Below, piece by piece: positions 54,124 through 64,000 of a DNA stretch of 64,000 nt. The notes beneath the pieces are model-generated. The model did not search any database. It worked only from the letters and a program-made list of their open reading frames with translations, and had not been told where the DNA came from. The stretch covers positions 1 to 64,000 of the forward strand of contig MEDJ01000004.1 of NCBI GenBank assembly GCA_001724025.1, written 5' to 3'. The position numbers and the translations under genes are program-made. Numbering within the stretch: position 1 is the first letter of the stretch; each line of letters starts with the position of its first letter. This DNA is from Acidobacteria bacterium SCN 69-37. Lineage in GTDB: Bacteria > Acidobacteriota > Vicinamibacteria > Vicinamibacterales > SCN-69-37.

Positions 54124-54912
54124 TCAATGTGTGGCCATCCGCAGCCAGGCCTCCGCGTAGCGCCGTCCGAGCGTGCGCGCCGACTCCGCGGAAAAGTGCA
54201 GCTGATCGCCCTTGTCCCGCAGCCCCTCGGACGAAACGAACGCGACGAACGGCACCTCGGCCGCCACGCGACGATGCGCCGCGTCGACGAGCTCGTAGCC
54301 GTGCGACCAGGGCTTGCCATCGAACCGGCCGAGTTGCCCGATGAGGAACGGCAGGTCGGGATCGCCGAACTCGGCGCGGAAACGCGCGATGAGCGATCGC
54401 AGCCGCTGTTCGTACAGCGGGCCGGCGGTGTCGGTCCCGTCGGACTCACCCTGATGCCACAGGATCCCGCGCAGCCGCCCCTGGGTCATCGCGGCCTTCG
54501 TCCGCGCGATCGCCTCATCCCACGGCAACGCGCCCGTCTCCTGATACACCACGCCAGCTTCCCACGCCGTGATCGGCGATCCGCCGACAGCCGTGGGAAT
54601 CAGGCCGATTGCCGCGTCGGGCAGCGCCTCGGCCACCGCGAGACCGAAGGCGCGGCCAGGGCCGGCACCCGCGATCGGCTTGTCGAAGTGCATCGGCTCG
54701 ATCGCCGGCACCCACTGTCGCCCGCGATCGAACATCCACACGCGCGAGTGCGCCACGCGATCTTCGGGCGCCACCTCGCCCCGGCCCGCCATGTTCGACT
54801 GGCCGGCCAGCAGGAACAGTTGCAGATTCTCGGGCGCGCGGCCCTGTGACGCAACGACGCCGCCGACGACGCACGACGCGATCGCGGCTGTGAGCAGGAG
54901 CAGGACACGCAT
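54124..54912 (-). CDS. Exported SASA-domain carbohydrate esterase
   Basis: A 262-aa protein with signal peptide (about residues 1-24) and the SASA/CE6-like SGNH signature: LFLLAGQSNMAGRG (Ser nucleophile), AVGGSPITAWE, and ILWHQGESDG; the late DQLHFSAESARTLGRRYA provides the catalytic Asp/His. It likely removes acetyl groups from plant cell-wall xylan or sialic acids. GAGG at 7 bp supports the ATG. The 153 bp upstream show nothing recognised. Confidence 0.88.
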   Translation of the reverse strand: MRVLLLLTAAIASCVVGGVVASQGRAPENLQLFLLAGQSNMAGRGEVAPEDRVAHSRVWMFDRGRQWVPAIEPMHFDKPIAGAGPGRAFGLAVAEALPDAAIGLIPTAVGGSPITAWEAGVVYQETGALPWDEAIARTKAAMTQGRLRGILWHQGESDGTDTAGPLYEQRLRSLIARFRAEFGDPDLPFLIGQLGRFDGKPWSHGYELVDAAHRRVAAEVPFVAFVSSEGLRDKGDQLHFSAESARTLGRRYAEAWLRMATH

Positions 54913-55065
54913 GACGTCACCTCAGGGCAGGCGTGGAAGCCGTGCCATTCTACCCGCGCGGCACGAGCACCACGACGATAGGTAGTCACCGGTCGGTCCC
55001 CACGGGCGCCCGTCGCCGTCCGAGCTATCGGACAGGTCGCCCGGTCGTGACGATGCGGCGGACTG

Positions 55066-55518
55066 TCAGAGGTGCACGTTCGCACCCTTGTCGAGCCAGG
55101 AGGCGATGGCCGCGGCCAGCGCTTCGGGCTCGTCGGACCCGACACGGAAGCGGTGGCCGTTGCCGTAGGTCAGCTCGACGCCGCGCGTGCCTGATATGTT
55201 CCATTGCCATCCTCTCGGCGTCCAGCGAATTCCCCATCCCCACACCCAGAGATGGCTGATGACGGCGACCTGCCGGACGTTCGTCAGCGCAATCCGTCGC
55301 CTGAAGATCCCCGCGCCCATCCGCACGCTCAGCACCCCATCCGCCACGCGCGTCGTCATCGTGGCGAACTGCGTGAGCAGCACCGCCAGGAGCGCGACGA
55401 CAATCGCGAGCGGCGCCTGACGCGCGGTACTCGCGATCACGAGGGTCACGAGAATGGCCACGATCAGGGTGACGATCGTGACGCGGCCGATCTGCGTGTG
55501 CTCGTAGGTCACGGGCAT
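55066..55518 (-). CDS. Membrane protein with PH-like domain
   Basis: A 150-aa protein with two N-terminal helices (VTIVTLIVAILVTLVIAST, LAIVVALLAVLLTQFATM) followed by a small beta domain: VLSVRMGAGIFRRRIALTNVRQV, WGIRWTPRGWQWNISGTRGVEL and a C-terminal helix SDEPEALAAAIASWL. This is the bPH-like layout. Function unknown. Start fixed by GGAGG seven bases upstream. Confidence 0.75.
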   Translation of the reverse strand: MPVTYEHTQIGRVTIVTLIVAILVTLVIASTARQAPLAIVVALLAVLLTQFATMTTRVADGVLSVRMGAGIFRRRIALTNVRQVAVISHLWVWGWGIRWTPRGWQWNISGTRGVELTYGNGHRFRVGSDEPEALAAAIASWLDKGANVHL

Positions 55519-55540
55519 GGGCAGCGCCTCCGGTGTGATG

Positions 55541-56218
55541 TCACGACGTGACCAGCACGATGGCCATCCCGTCGTACCCCTTGGAGCCAACTGTCTGGAT
55601 GAGGGTGGCCGACACGCGAGGGTGAGCGGCCACACGATCGAGGAACCGTCGAACGCCCTGCACGGCGGCGTCGGTCGAGTCGGCATCGATGACCGCGCCA
55701 TCACGCACGACGTTGTCGGCAACGATCAGCGTGCCGGGCCGCGCGAGTCGCACCGCCCAATCGAGATACGCCGCATAGTTCGGCTTGTCGGCATCGATGA
55801 AGATGAAGTCGAACGGTGCCTGATGCTCGGCCTCGATCAGGGCGAGCACGTCGATCGCCGGTCCCACGCGCAGATCGATGCGATCGGCCACGCCCGCGCG
55901 TTCGAAGCTCCGGCGCGCCACGTCGGCATGACGACGATCGACCTCCACGGTCACCAGCAGACCATCCGGCGGCAGCGCACGCGCCAGCCAGATGCCGCTG
56001 TACCCCGCGAGCGTGCCGAGTTCGAGGATGCGTGTCGCGCCGACGGATCGCGCGAGGATCTGCAGGAACCGGCCCTGACTCGGCGAGACGGCAATGGCCG
56101 GCAGACCGGCTGCCTCGCCGTCGGCCAGCGCCTGCTCGAGCACATCGTCCGCTTCAAACAGCGTGTCGACGACATACGCGTCGACCGCCGCCCATCGCTT
56201 CGACTCTCTGATCGCCAT
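55541..56218 (-). CDS. O-methyltransferase (class I, cation-dependent type)
   Basis: A 225-aa protein with SPSQGRFLQILARSVGATRILELGT (N-terminal helix and motif I), GLLVTVEVD, and FDFIFIDADKPNYAAYLDWA, the metal-binding Asp/Asn stretch of COMT-like O-methyltransferases. It methylates catechol-like hydroxyls in relatives. The ATG at 56218 marks the conserved N-terminus; the upstream frame extension is not conserved. Confidence 0.88.
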   Translation of the reverse strand: MAIRESKRWAAVDAYVVDTLFEADDVLEQALADGEAAGLPAIAVSPSQGRFLQILARSVGATRILELGTLAGYSGIWLARALPPDGLLVTVEVDRRHADVARRSFERAGVADRIDLRVGPAIDVLALIEAEHQAPFDFIFIDADKPNYAAYLDWAVRLARPGTLIVADNVVRDGAVIDADSTDAAVQGVRRFLDRVAAHPRVSATLIQTVGSKGYDGMAIVLVTS

Positions 56219-56288
56219 GCGGCCAGTGTAATGTGCCCGGGCGTCTGTAGAATTGTCGACGGACCCGACGCCGTTTCCGAGGACGCCC

Positions 56289-57095
56289 ATGCCCCTCGTT
56301 CCTTTCCGTTCGCTTGCCGTTGCCGCCGCGCTGACAGCGACAGCCGCGGCGCTCTCACCCGCGCACCCCGCGGCGCAGGCGTCCGCGATCGTCGCCACCT
56401 GGAAAACCAGCGACATCGTCATCGACGGATCGATGGCCGACTGGGCCGTGCTCACGCGCATCGGCGATGGTCCGGCCGTCGCCGCGATGAACGATGCCAC
56501 GCACCTGTATCTGGCCGTCGCCAGCAACGACCCGACCGTCCGCGTCCAGCTGGCCACGGGCCTCATCGTCTGGATCGACGGGACCGCGCGGCGGCAGCAG
56601 ATATTCGGCCTGCGCGTCGAGGGGCTGTCGCCGCGGCCGCTGTCGGGGAGCGCGCCCCCGGCCGAGACGCTGCCCGACCGCGTGCGCAACCCGCTGGATC
56701 GATTCGATCTGCTGGGTCCCGCCCGCCTGCAGCGGCGGCTGATCGACGACGCGGCCGCTGCGGGATTCGCGCTGGCGTCGGGCGTCGAGGACGATACGGT
56801 CGTCTACGAGATGCAGATCCCGCTCGCGAAGACGGACGACAGGCCGTACGCCGTCGGCACCCAGCCGGGATCGACGGTCTCGGTCGGCCTCGAGACGCCG
56901 CCCGCGCTTCGGCAATCGCGCGAGCGCCGGCGCCTCGCGGATCCGATGAACACCAATCCGTGGCTCGATCCCTGGGGCTACGGCGGCTACTTCACGACGC
57001 CCCCACCGCCGCCGGGCGGCTGGCCGAAAGCGCCGCCGGAGCTGAAGCCGCTGAAGCTGCTGTGGACGTCGGTGCGACTGGCAGACGTTCCGTAG
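56289..57095 (+). CDS. Exported CBM9/DOMON-like domain protein
   Basis: A 268-aa protein with signal peptide (about residues 1-30) and a beta-sandwich start TWKTSDIVIDGSMADWAVLTRI that matches the CBM9-like carbohydrate-binding or haem-binding fold. A conserved strand YLAVASNDPTVRVQ follows. The C-terminus is Pro-rich with GYFTTPPPPPGGWP. Ligand unknown. ATG 56289 follows GAGGA with good spacing. Confidence 0.72.
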   Translation: MPLVPFRSLAVAAALTATAAALSPAHPAAQASAIVATWKTSDIVIDGSMADWAVLTRIGDGPAVAAMNDATHLYLAVASNDPTVRVQLATGLIVWIDGTARRQQIFGLRVEGLSPRPLSGSAPPAETLPDRVRNPLDRFDLLGPARLQRRLIDDAAAAGFALASGVEDDTVVYEMQIPLAKTDDRPYAVGTQPGSTVSVGLETPPALRQSRERRRLADPMNTNPWLDPWGYGGYFTTPPPPPGGWPKAPPELKPLKLLWTSVRLADVP

Positions 57096-57103
57096 GCATG
57101 GCC

Positions 57104-57126
57104 AGGGCCGACACGCGGTCGGCCCT
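57104..57126. terminator. Hairpin between convergent genes
   Basis: AGGGCCGAC-ACGCG-GTCGGCCCT is a perfect 9-bp stem with a 5-base loop, 8 bp after the CBM9-like gene and before the DUF1330 gene that converges on it. The stem is strong although no T-run follows; it could stop transcription from either side. Confidence 0.5.
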
Positions 57127-57172
57127 GCGCGATCCGCCGTGGAGCGGGCCCCTGTGCCCGCCCTGCGATCTG

Positions 57173-57475
57173 CTACGCCTGTGGCGGATCGTATCCCTCG
57201 ACAATCACCAGATCGATCGTCGAGACAGGCACACGGAACGTGCGCGCCTTCTGATATTCCTCGGACTTCCAGCACGCGAGCGCGTCGTCATACGACGGGA
57301 ACTCGAGGACGACGTTGCGGGTGCGGCTCGATCCTTCCGGATTCTCGAATCGTCCGCCGCGCACGAGCGGCCTGGCGCCGTACTTCCGGTACGGCTCCGC
57401 CGAGGCGGCCACGTACTCCTTGTAGCGTTCCTGATCGGCAACGTCCACGCGAACGATCCAGTATCCCTTCGGCAT
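57173..57475 (-). CDS. DUF1330 family protein
   Basis: A 100-aa protein: KGYWIVRVDVADQERYKEYVAAS, then RPLVRGGRFENPEG and VVLEFPSYDDALACWKSEEYQKAR, the complete DUF1330 (ferredoxin-like/dimeric alpha-beta barrel) pattern. Members are small, dimeric, and of unknown function. Start ATG at the conserved MPKGYW. Confidence 0.9.
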   Translation of the reverse strand: MPKGYWIVRVDVADQERYKEYVAASAEPYRKYGARPLVRGGRFENPEGSSRTRNVVLEFPSYDDALACWKSEEYQKARTFRVPVSTIDLVIVEGYDPPQA

Positions 57476-57529
57476 GCTTCGATCTCCTCCTCGCGCACGA
57501 TGGCCTCGTGCCATCGTCGCGCCCTCATG

Positions 57530-58108
57530 CTACGCCGACCCGCGATCGATCCACTTGGCGATCGTCGGCGGCGTCCAGGTGATGAACAGATCGAGCAGGT
57601 CGGCCGGCGTGGACGCCACGCTGAGCATGGCCGCGTGTTCGCGCCGCACGAAGCGCTCGGCGACCGTGTGTTCGATGAACGTCAGCAGCGGATCGAAGTA
57701 CCCGTGCACGTTCAACAGCCCGCACGGCTTGCGGTGCAGGCCGAGCTGGCCCCACGTTGCAATCTCGAAGAGCTCTTCGAGCGTGCCGAGTCCGCCCGGC
57801 AGGGCGATGAACGCGTCGGCCAGGCTCGACATCAGTGCCTTGCGCTCGTGCATCGACGAGACGACGTGCAGTGTGCTCAGGTGCTCGTGCGCCACTTCCC
57901 GCTCGACGAGCGCCTGCGGAATCACACCGATGACCCGTCCGCCGGCGTCGAGCGCCGCATCCGCCACGGCCCCCATCAGGCCGATCTTCGCGCCGCCGTA
58001 CACCACCCCGATGCCGCGCGACGCGAGCAGGCGACCGAGCTCGTCCGCCACGACGGCGTACGTCGGCCTCACGCCGGCGCTGGATCCGGCAAACACGCAG
58101 ATGTTCAC
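57530..58108 (-). CDS. LOG family protein (TIGR00730)
   Basis: A 192-aa protein with [59 protein letters not shown] and the PGGxGTxxE motif of LOG phosphoribohydrolases, which release cytokinin bases or hydrolyse nucleotide monophosphates. The conserved Arg and Lys of SMHERK are present. GTG at 58108 is behind GGGAGAG. Confidence 0.92.
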   Translation of the reverse strand: MNICVFAGSSAGVRPTYAVVADELGRLLASRGIGVVYGGAKIGLMGAVADAALDAGGRVIGVIPQALVEREVAHEHLSTLHVVSSMHERKALMSSLADAFIALPGGLGTLEELFEIATWGQLGLHRKPCGLLNVHGYFDPLLTFIEHTVAERFVRREHAAMLSVASTPADLLDLFITWTPPTIAKWIDRGSA

Positions 58109-58296
58109 GACTCTCCCTCTCTCGGACCACGCATGGCGGTGCCGGTGCGACGACGAGCCACGTCGCTCCACCCGCCCGGGAGGCTCGCGAGGCCCTGAAC
58201 GCGCGCCGCCGGCACCATCCCTGACTCTACCAGCCGCACCACGCGCACGAGGTCGCCGGCGACAGGAGACGTCACATCTGCAATGATGACCGCACG

Positions 58297-59265
58297 ATGC
58301 TGCCCGACATCCAGACACGCCGGCCGCTGGGCCGAACGACGTTCGTCGTCGGTCCGCTCTGTATCGGCACCGCACCGCTCGGCGACATGCCCGACGCCTA
58401 CAGCGTCCGTGTCTCCGAGGCACAGGCGCTCGTCACGCTGCGCGCCGCGTTCGCCAGCCCGATCGACTTCTTCGACACGTCGAACAACTATGGCGACGGA
58501 CGCGCCGAACGCCGCATCGGGATCGTGTTGCAGGAGATCGGCGGCCTCGGCGCGGCGCGCGTGCTCGCCACCAAAGCCGATCGCGATATGACGACAGGCG
58601 ACTTCAGCGGCGATCGCATGAAGCGCTCGATCGAGGAGAGCCTCCAGCGGCTGGGGCTCGATCGCCTGCAGTTCGCCTACATCCACGATCCGGAACACTC
58701 GACGTTCGAGAACATCACGTCCAGAGGCGGCGCGCTCGAGGCCATGCAGGACCTGCAGCGCCAGGGCGTGATCGGTGGGCTCGGGATTTCCGGCGGCCCG
58801 ATCGACATGCTGATCCGCTACGTCGAGACCGGTGCGTTCGACGCCGTGGAAACGCACAACCGCTTCACGCTGCTGAACCGGTCCGCGCAGCCGCTGCTCG
58901 ACGTGTGCGCGGCGCGCGGCGTGGCCGTGATCAACGCGGCCCCGTACGGCAGCGGCCTGCTGGCGAAGGGCCCCGACGCCTTCGCGCGGTACGCCTACCA
59001 GGACGCCCCGGCGCCGCTCGTCGACCGCGCCCGTCGCCTGCAGACGCTCTGCCGCGAACACGACGTGCCGCTCGCCGCGGCGGCGCTGCAGTTCTCCATG
59101 CGCGACCCGCGTGTCACCTCCACGGTCATCGGCATGACGCGGCCCGAGCGCGTGACGCAGACGATCGAACTGGCGACGACGCCGATTCCGGACGCCCTGT
59201 GGCCAGCGCTCGAGACCGTCGGCCACGACATGGACGATCCGGAAGCGAACCGCTGGACGACGTAG
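58297..59265 (+). CDS. Aldo/keto reductase, aldose dehydrogenase-like
   Basis: A 322-aa AKR with the catalytic tetrad positions in [11 protein letters not shown] (Asp, Tyr), LATKADRD (Lys) and FAYIHDPE (His), and the C-terminal [17 protein letters not shown] for NADP binding. The pattern resembles L-fucose or D-threo-aldose 1-dehydrogenases of this family. Such an enzyme could oxidise a sugar to the lactone used by the COG3618 hydrolase far upstream, but no physical link exists. Confidence 0.88.
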   Translation: MLPDIQTRRPLGRTTFVVGPLCIGTAPLGDMPDAYSVRVSEAQALVTLRAAFASPIDFFDTSNNYGDGRAERRIGIVLQEIGGLGAARVLATKADRDMTTGDFSGDRMKRSIEESLQRLGLDRLQFAYIHDPEHSTFENITSRGGALEAMQDLQRQGVIGGLGISGGPIDMLIRYVETGAFDAVETHNRFTLLNRSAQPLLDVCAARGVAVINAAPYGSGLLAKGPDAFARYAYQDAPAPLVDRARRLQTLCREHDVPLAAAALQFSMRDPRVTSTVIGMTRPERVTQTIELATTPIPDALWPALETVGHDMDDPEANRWTT

Positions 59266-59366
59266 GACGACGTAGGACGGCGGCACGGCGGCACGGCCAG
59301 GAGGCGACGAGGCCGGCGGGACTGCGGGCTGTCCGCGTACGTTGGAAGCGGTGCATACAGAGGACA

Positions 59367-59504
59367 CAGGCTCTCGCACGTTCCCGGCGCCCGTCGGCTG
59401 CAGCCGGGCGTTTTTGCTGCAGGGCGGCCGACGGTCGATCTGACGGAGGCCGCGCGAGCGTGCGGCTGGAGCCCGGCGCGGGCGAGGGGCCCCCGGAACG
59501 GGCG
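59367..59504. repeat. MITE-like repeat, copy A
   Basis: This 138-bp unit is about 88% identical by eye to copy B. It begins near CGTTCCCGGCGCCCGTCGGC and ends CCGGAACGGGCG, so the ends are inverted. Inside are CGGCTGCAGCCG and GGCTGGAGCC-type palindromes. It lies in the 432-bp intergenic space between the converging aldo/keto reductase and DUF4177 genes and codes for nothing recognised. Confidence 0.7.
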
Positions 59505-59517
59505 ACGCACGTGGACG

Positions 59518-59654
59518 CAGGCTCCGCCCGTTCCCGGCGCCCGTCGGCTGCAGCCGGGCGACTTTGCCGCAGCGTGGCCGACCGTCGATCTGGCGGAGGC
59601 CACACGAGCGTGCGGCTGAAGCCTGGCGCGGGCGAGGGGCGTCGGGAACGGGCG
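59518..59654. repeat. MITE-like repeat, copy B
   Basis: Copy B follows copy A by 13 bp in the same orientation. Its ends CGCCCGTTCCCG (59525) and CGGGAACGGGCG (to 59654) are a perfect 12-bp terminal inverted repeat, so the whole RNA or single strand could fold into one long hairpin. No target duplication was identified. Confidence 0.7.
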
Positions 59655-59697
59655 CGCCGGCTCCGTCGCTCGCCGGTGTCATGCTCTGCGCATCACA

Positions 59698-59919
59698 CTA
59701 CGCCGCGGGCTGTTTGAAGATGTAGTGCATGGCCGTGGTCAGCCCGGCCCAGCCACTGGACCCCGGGCGGGAGATCGTCAGGACCTGCACGAGCTCCCAG
59801 CCGTCGGCGCCCATCGCATTGAGCCGTTCTTCACCACTGCGCGGGTCCTCGTCGACCCACACGAAGTTGTCCTTCTTGTCGAATCCGCGCACGAGCACGC
59901 GGTAGTTCCAACTGGTCAT
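59698..59919 (-). CDS. DUF4177 family small protein
   Basis: A 73-aa protein: WNYRVLVRGF, then EERLNAMGADGWELVQVLTIS and a C-terminal HYIFKQPA, matching the DUF4177 small beta-hairpin/helix fold. Function unknown. It is likely a single-gene transcript. Confidence 0.85.
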   Translation of the reverse strand: MTSWNYRVLVRGFDKKDNFVWVDEDPRSGEERLNAMGADGWELVQVLTISRPGSSGWAGLTTAMHYIFKQPAA

Positions 59920-59962
59920 GTACGCACACTCCGCTCGTCGGTCTCTGCCCGGCCTCGAGGCC

Positions 59963-59984
59963 CCCTGGGGCTGAAGCCCCAGGG
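59963..59984. repeat. Hairpin repeat with GGCTGAAGCC core
   Basis: CCCTGGGGC-TGAA-GCCCCAGGG is a perfect 9-bp stem with tetraloop, followed by CTCCG. It matches the hairpin at 7566 in loop, core and flanking GGCTCCG. It lies between the DUF4177 gene and the end of the topoisomerase gene, in a 174-bp stretch without other recognised features. Confidence 0.7.
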
Positions 59985-60093
59985 CTCCGTTCTGTGGTCC
60001 GGAAGGCTGCCGCCCCGCAGTCCCATCGTCCCGCAGCCCGCAGCCGCGCCGCCCACAGCCAGCAGCCGCGCAGCCCGCCGCCGCGCGGCCGTC

Positions 60094-62016
<1,923 letters not shown>

Positions 62017-62063
62017 GACGGGACGGTATGGTAGCAGGCCCGGATTCCCGGGAAGACGACGGC

Positions 62064-62480
62064 TCACTCCGCCGCGATGCAGCTCCTGAGGACGACGTCG
62101 GTCGTCAGCCCCTCGCAGAAGCACTTCAGCTGCACGCGCGTCTCCTGCTCGACGGCGGCCATGATGGCTTCGGCCTGATCGTCGAGCAGCATGGCGTAGA
62201 CGCCGCCCGTCGGGGTCTGGCCGAAATAGACATACGCCTCGCCCGACTCGTCGGTGCCGGCGCGCGTCACGTCACCGGCCACGATGAGGGCCCTGCCGAC
62301 GTAGGCCCGCTCGGCCTGCTCGCGGACGGACTGGAAATCCTGCCACAGCAGCGCCGCCGAGAGGCGCTCGACGGGCGACGCCTCGAGGATCCGGCGATCC
62401 TGATCGGGCCGCCGCGCCGTACACGCCATCAGCATGACGACGAGCCACACCGCGGTGGCCGCGCGAGGGAGGGCGCGCAC
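62064..62480 (-). CDS. Small lipoprotein, tRNA_anti-like OB-fold type
   Basis: A 138-aa lipoprotein (LMAC, Cys20) whose conserved YVGRALIVAGDVTRAGTDESGEAYVYFG and VQLKCFCEG segments match the OB-fold tRNA_anti-like family (PF12869). Its role is unknown. It follows sucB by 6 bp, so it may be read from that operon. The GTG start has a weak upstream purine stretch. Confidence 0.78.
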   Translation of the reverse strand: MRALPRAATAVWLVVMLMACTARRPDQDRRILEASPVERLSAALLWQDFQSVREQAERAYVGRALIVAGDVTRAGTDESGEAYVYFGQTPTGGVYAMLLDDQAEAIMAAVEQETRVQLKCFCEGLTTDVVLRSCIAAE

Positions 62481-62486
62481 GGGGGC

Positions 62487-63731
62487 CTAGGCCTGGACGA
62501 GCAGCGCGCCGGGATCCTCGACCAGTTCCTTGATGCGCACCAGGAACCGCACGGCCTCGGAGCCATCCACGATCCGGTGATCGTAGGTGAGCGCGATATA
62601 CATCATCGGCCGCAGGACGACCTGCCCGTTCACGCCGACGGGCCGCTCTTTGATCGCGTGCAGGCCCAGGATGCCGACCTGCGGCGGATTGAGGATCGGC
62701 GTGCTCATGAGCGAGCCGAAGACGCCGCCGTTGGTGATGCTGAACGTGCCGCCGCGCAGGTCCTCGAGCGTGAGCGCGCCATCCCGCGCCTTCTTCGCGA
62801 AGTCACGGACGCCGGCCTCGATCCCGGCGAACGACAGCCGATCGGCGTCACGCAGCACCGGCACCACGAGGCCTTCGGGCACGCCGACGGCGATCCCGAT
62901 GTCGTAGTAGTGCTTCAGCACCATGTCTTCGCCGTGAATCTCGGCGTTCAGACGCGGGAACTCGCGCAGGGCCGCCACGGTGGCCCTGACGAAGAACGAC
63001 GTCAGGCCCAGGTTGACGCCGTACGTCTCCTTGAACGACTCCTTGAGGCGCCCCCTGATCGCCGTCACGGCGCTCATGTCGACCTCGTTGAAGGTCGTGA
63101 GCATGGCCGCCGTGTGCTGCGCCTCGACGAGACGACGCGCGATGGTGGCACGGCGCTTGGACAGGCGTTCGCGCGTCTCGCGGCGATCGGGCTGCGGGGA
63201 CGCGGCCGCGGGCGGACGGGCGGCGGGCGGCGGAGCAGCCGCCGCGGGCGGTGGGGCGGCGGGCGCAGGCGCTGGGGGAGCAGCGGGCGCGGGCGCCGCG
63301 ACACGCCGGTCGATGTCGGCCTTCGTCACGCGGGGCCCGTCGGCCTTGACACTCGACAGATCGACGTTCTGCTCGCGGGCAGCCTTGCGCGCCGATGGCG
63401 TGGCGGCGACGGTGGCGGCGGGCGCGGGGGCTGGGGCGCTCTTCGCGGTCGCGGGTGCAGGCGCCTCGTCGGCCTTCTTCGCCGGCGCGGCGGCGCTGTC
63501 GCCGATCACGCCGAGCACCTCGCCGATCTTCACGTCGGCCCCGACCGGCTGCGTGATCTTCTGCAGCACGCCGTTCTGGGTGGCCGACACCTCGACGTCC
63601 ACCTTGTCGGTCTCGAGCTCGACGAGCGGATCGCCCGTGGCGACCGCATCGCCCTCGTTCTTGATCCAACGCGCCACCCGCGCGTCGACGATCGACTCCC
63701 CCATCTCCGGCACGACGATATTGACTGGCAT
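62487..63731 (-). CDS. sucB: Dihydrolipoyllysine succinyltransferase, E2 of 2-oxoglutarate dehydrogenase
   Basis: A 414-aa E2 protein: lipoyl domain (1-76) with [11 protein letters not shown], Lys43 the lipoylation site; an Ala/Pro linker; an E3-binding domain (about 111-142, [17 protein letters not shown]); a second linker; and the catalytic domain ending [15 protein letters not shown], with the conserved His and Asp. It forms the cube core of the complex and transfers succinyl to CoA. The end of sucA is directly upstream, separated by a palindromic repeat. Confidence 0.95.
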   Translation of the reverse strand: MPVNIVVPEMGESIVDARVARWIKNEGDAVATGDPLVELETDKVDVEVSATQNGVLQKITQPVGADVKIGEVLGVIGDSAAAPAKKADEAPAPATAKSAPAPAPAATVAATPSARKAAREQNVDLSSVKADGPRVTKADIDRRVAAPAPAAPPAPAPAAPPPAAAAPPPAARPPAAASPQPDRRETRERLSKRRATIARRLVEAQHTAAMLTTFNEVDMSAVTAIRGRLKESFKETYGVNLGLTSFFVRATVAALREFPRLNAEIHGEDMVLKHYYDIGIAVGVPEGLVVPVLRDADRLSFAGIEAGVRDFAKKARDGALTLEDLRGGTFSITNGGVFGSLMSTPILNPPQVGILGLHAIKERPVGVNGQVVLRPMMYIALTYDHRIVDGSEAVRFLVRIKELVEDPGALLVQA

Positions 63732-63757
63732 CCCTAACGACCCTTCGATGTCTGTGC

Positions 63758-63785
63758 GTAGGGGCGACGCATGCGTCGCCCCTAC
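63758..63785. repeat. Perfect 28-bp palindrome in the sucA-sucB gap
   Basis: GTAGGGGCGACGCA followed by its reverse complement gives a perfect 14-bp-arm palindrome in the 57-bp gap between the sucA stop and the sucB start. It is the complete form of the repeat seen twice around fic. In mRNA it forms a strong hairpin that could set the ratio of E1 to E2 or protect transcript ends. Confidence 0.85.
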
Positions 63786-63788
63786 ATG

Positions 63789-64000
63789 CTACTGGCGCTT
63801 GCTGGCCGCCCGTTTCGCGCCCGTGCCGCTCTCCACGGGCATCTCGAACGCGCGCGTCACCAGGCGTTCCTGGTTCTGCGCATGGCGGGCCGCCGATCCT
63901 TCGGCGGGACTCGAACTGCGCGGCCGGGCCAGCACGGCCAGCCGGCGCCGGCCGACGAGTCCCTCGATCTGCGGCCGCACGAACTCCCACGCCCCCATGT
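63789..64000 (-). CDS. sucA: 2-oxoglutarate dehydrogenase E1, C-terminal fragment (window edge)
   Basis: The last 70 residues of an E1 protein: NMGAWEFVRPQIEGL, VLARPRSSSPAEGSAARHAQNQ and RLVTRAFEM, the invariant C-terminus of SucA/OdhA. The gene continues beyond the window. It is followed by sucB, the normal operon order. Confidence 0.9.
   Translation of the reverse strand, partial: MGAWEFVRPQIEGLVGRRRLAVLARPRSSSPAEGSAARHAQNQERLVTRAFEMPVESGTGAKRAASKRQ

Noticed and set aside
59256-59275. 10-bp direct duplication including the stop codon of the aldo/keto reductase gene
   Set aside because: A simple short tandem slip (GACGACGTAG twice) with no effect on the product; not treated as an element.

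Overview
The window reads as a chromosomal segment of a GC-rich, Gram-negative, aerobic soil or sediment bacterium. The gene families (secreted amidohydrolases, exosortase/PEP-CTERM, DUF4038, VCBS-repeat and CBM9-like exported proteins, FtsX/AttH exporters) look most like Acidobacteriota, perhaps the Vicinamibacteria; this is inference, since no rRNA or ribosomal gene is present. No rRNA, tRNA, CRISPR array or prophage was recognised. Gene density is high, and many operons are coupled by ATGA or GTGA stop/start overlaps.

Layout. 1-1 kb: scar of mobile DNA (3' end of an IS1182-type transposase, an IS630-type remnant, and a monooxygenase gene cut by that remnant). 1.1-7.4 kb: OsmC and a di-haem peroxidase, two secreted phosphoesterases, a small exported protein and an M55 aminopeptidase. 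7.6-12.0 kb: an operon for a COG3618 lactonase-type amidohydrolase and a complete ribose-type sugar ABC importer. 12.0-16.3 kb: a secreted metallo-beta-lactamase-fold protein, an ABC exporter, and an autoinhibited Fic protein bracketed by two copies of a palindromic repeat. 16.3-20.6 kb: the DUF2157/DUF4401/GDYXXLXY membrane trio, a GNAT enzyme, and a RES-Xre toxin-antitoxin pair with a visible operator. 20.7-25.3 kb: an amidohydrolase with a four-helix membrane insertion, then an FMN-binding protein/ApbE/RnfD-like electron-transfer module. 25.3-29 kb: EpsI, exosortase, a Pro-rich PEP-CTERM protein and a secreted metzincin-like protease.

29-37 kb: AmpG-like transporter, RNase D, DUF4870 protein, two polytopic GT39-like proteins and a VCBS-repeat protein. 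37-44.9 kb: LolD/FtsX/AttH-type exporter set, a beta-helix lipoprotein, and divergent TerC and NhaR-type LysR genes. 44.9-51.6 kb: MATE pump, DinB, small stress genes, an exported methyltransferase, and a coupled cupin/FAD monooxygenase/methyltransferase set. 51.7-59.3 kb: DUF4038 lipoprotein, acetyltransferase, SASA esterase, PH-like protein, O-methyltransferase, CBM9-like protein, DUF1330, LOG protein and aldo/keto reductase. 59.3-64 kb: tandem MITE-like repeats, DUF4177, ParE-type topoisomerase subunit, a small lipoprotein, and sucB with the end of sucA, separated by a perfect 28-bp palindrome.

Functionally the segment mixes scavenging of sugars and glycans, phosphate and peptides, cell-envelope export, periplasmic redox chemistry and core metabolism (2-oxoglutarate dehydrogenase, topoisomerase). 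The less familiar features are the dispersed palindromic and MITE-like repeats, the membrane-inserted amidohydrolase, the flavin electron-transfer module, and a glycosyltransferase-like frame that runs without a stop through an antisense gene.
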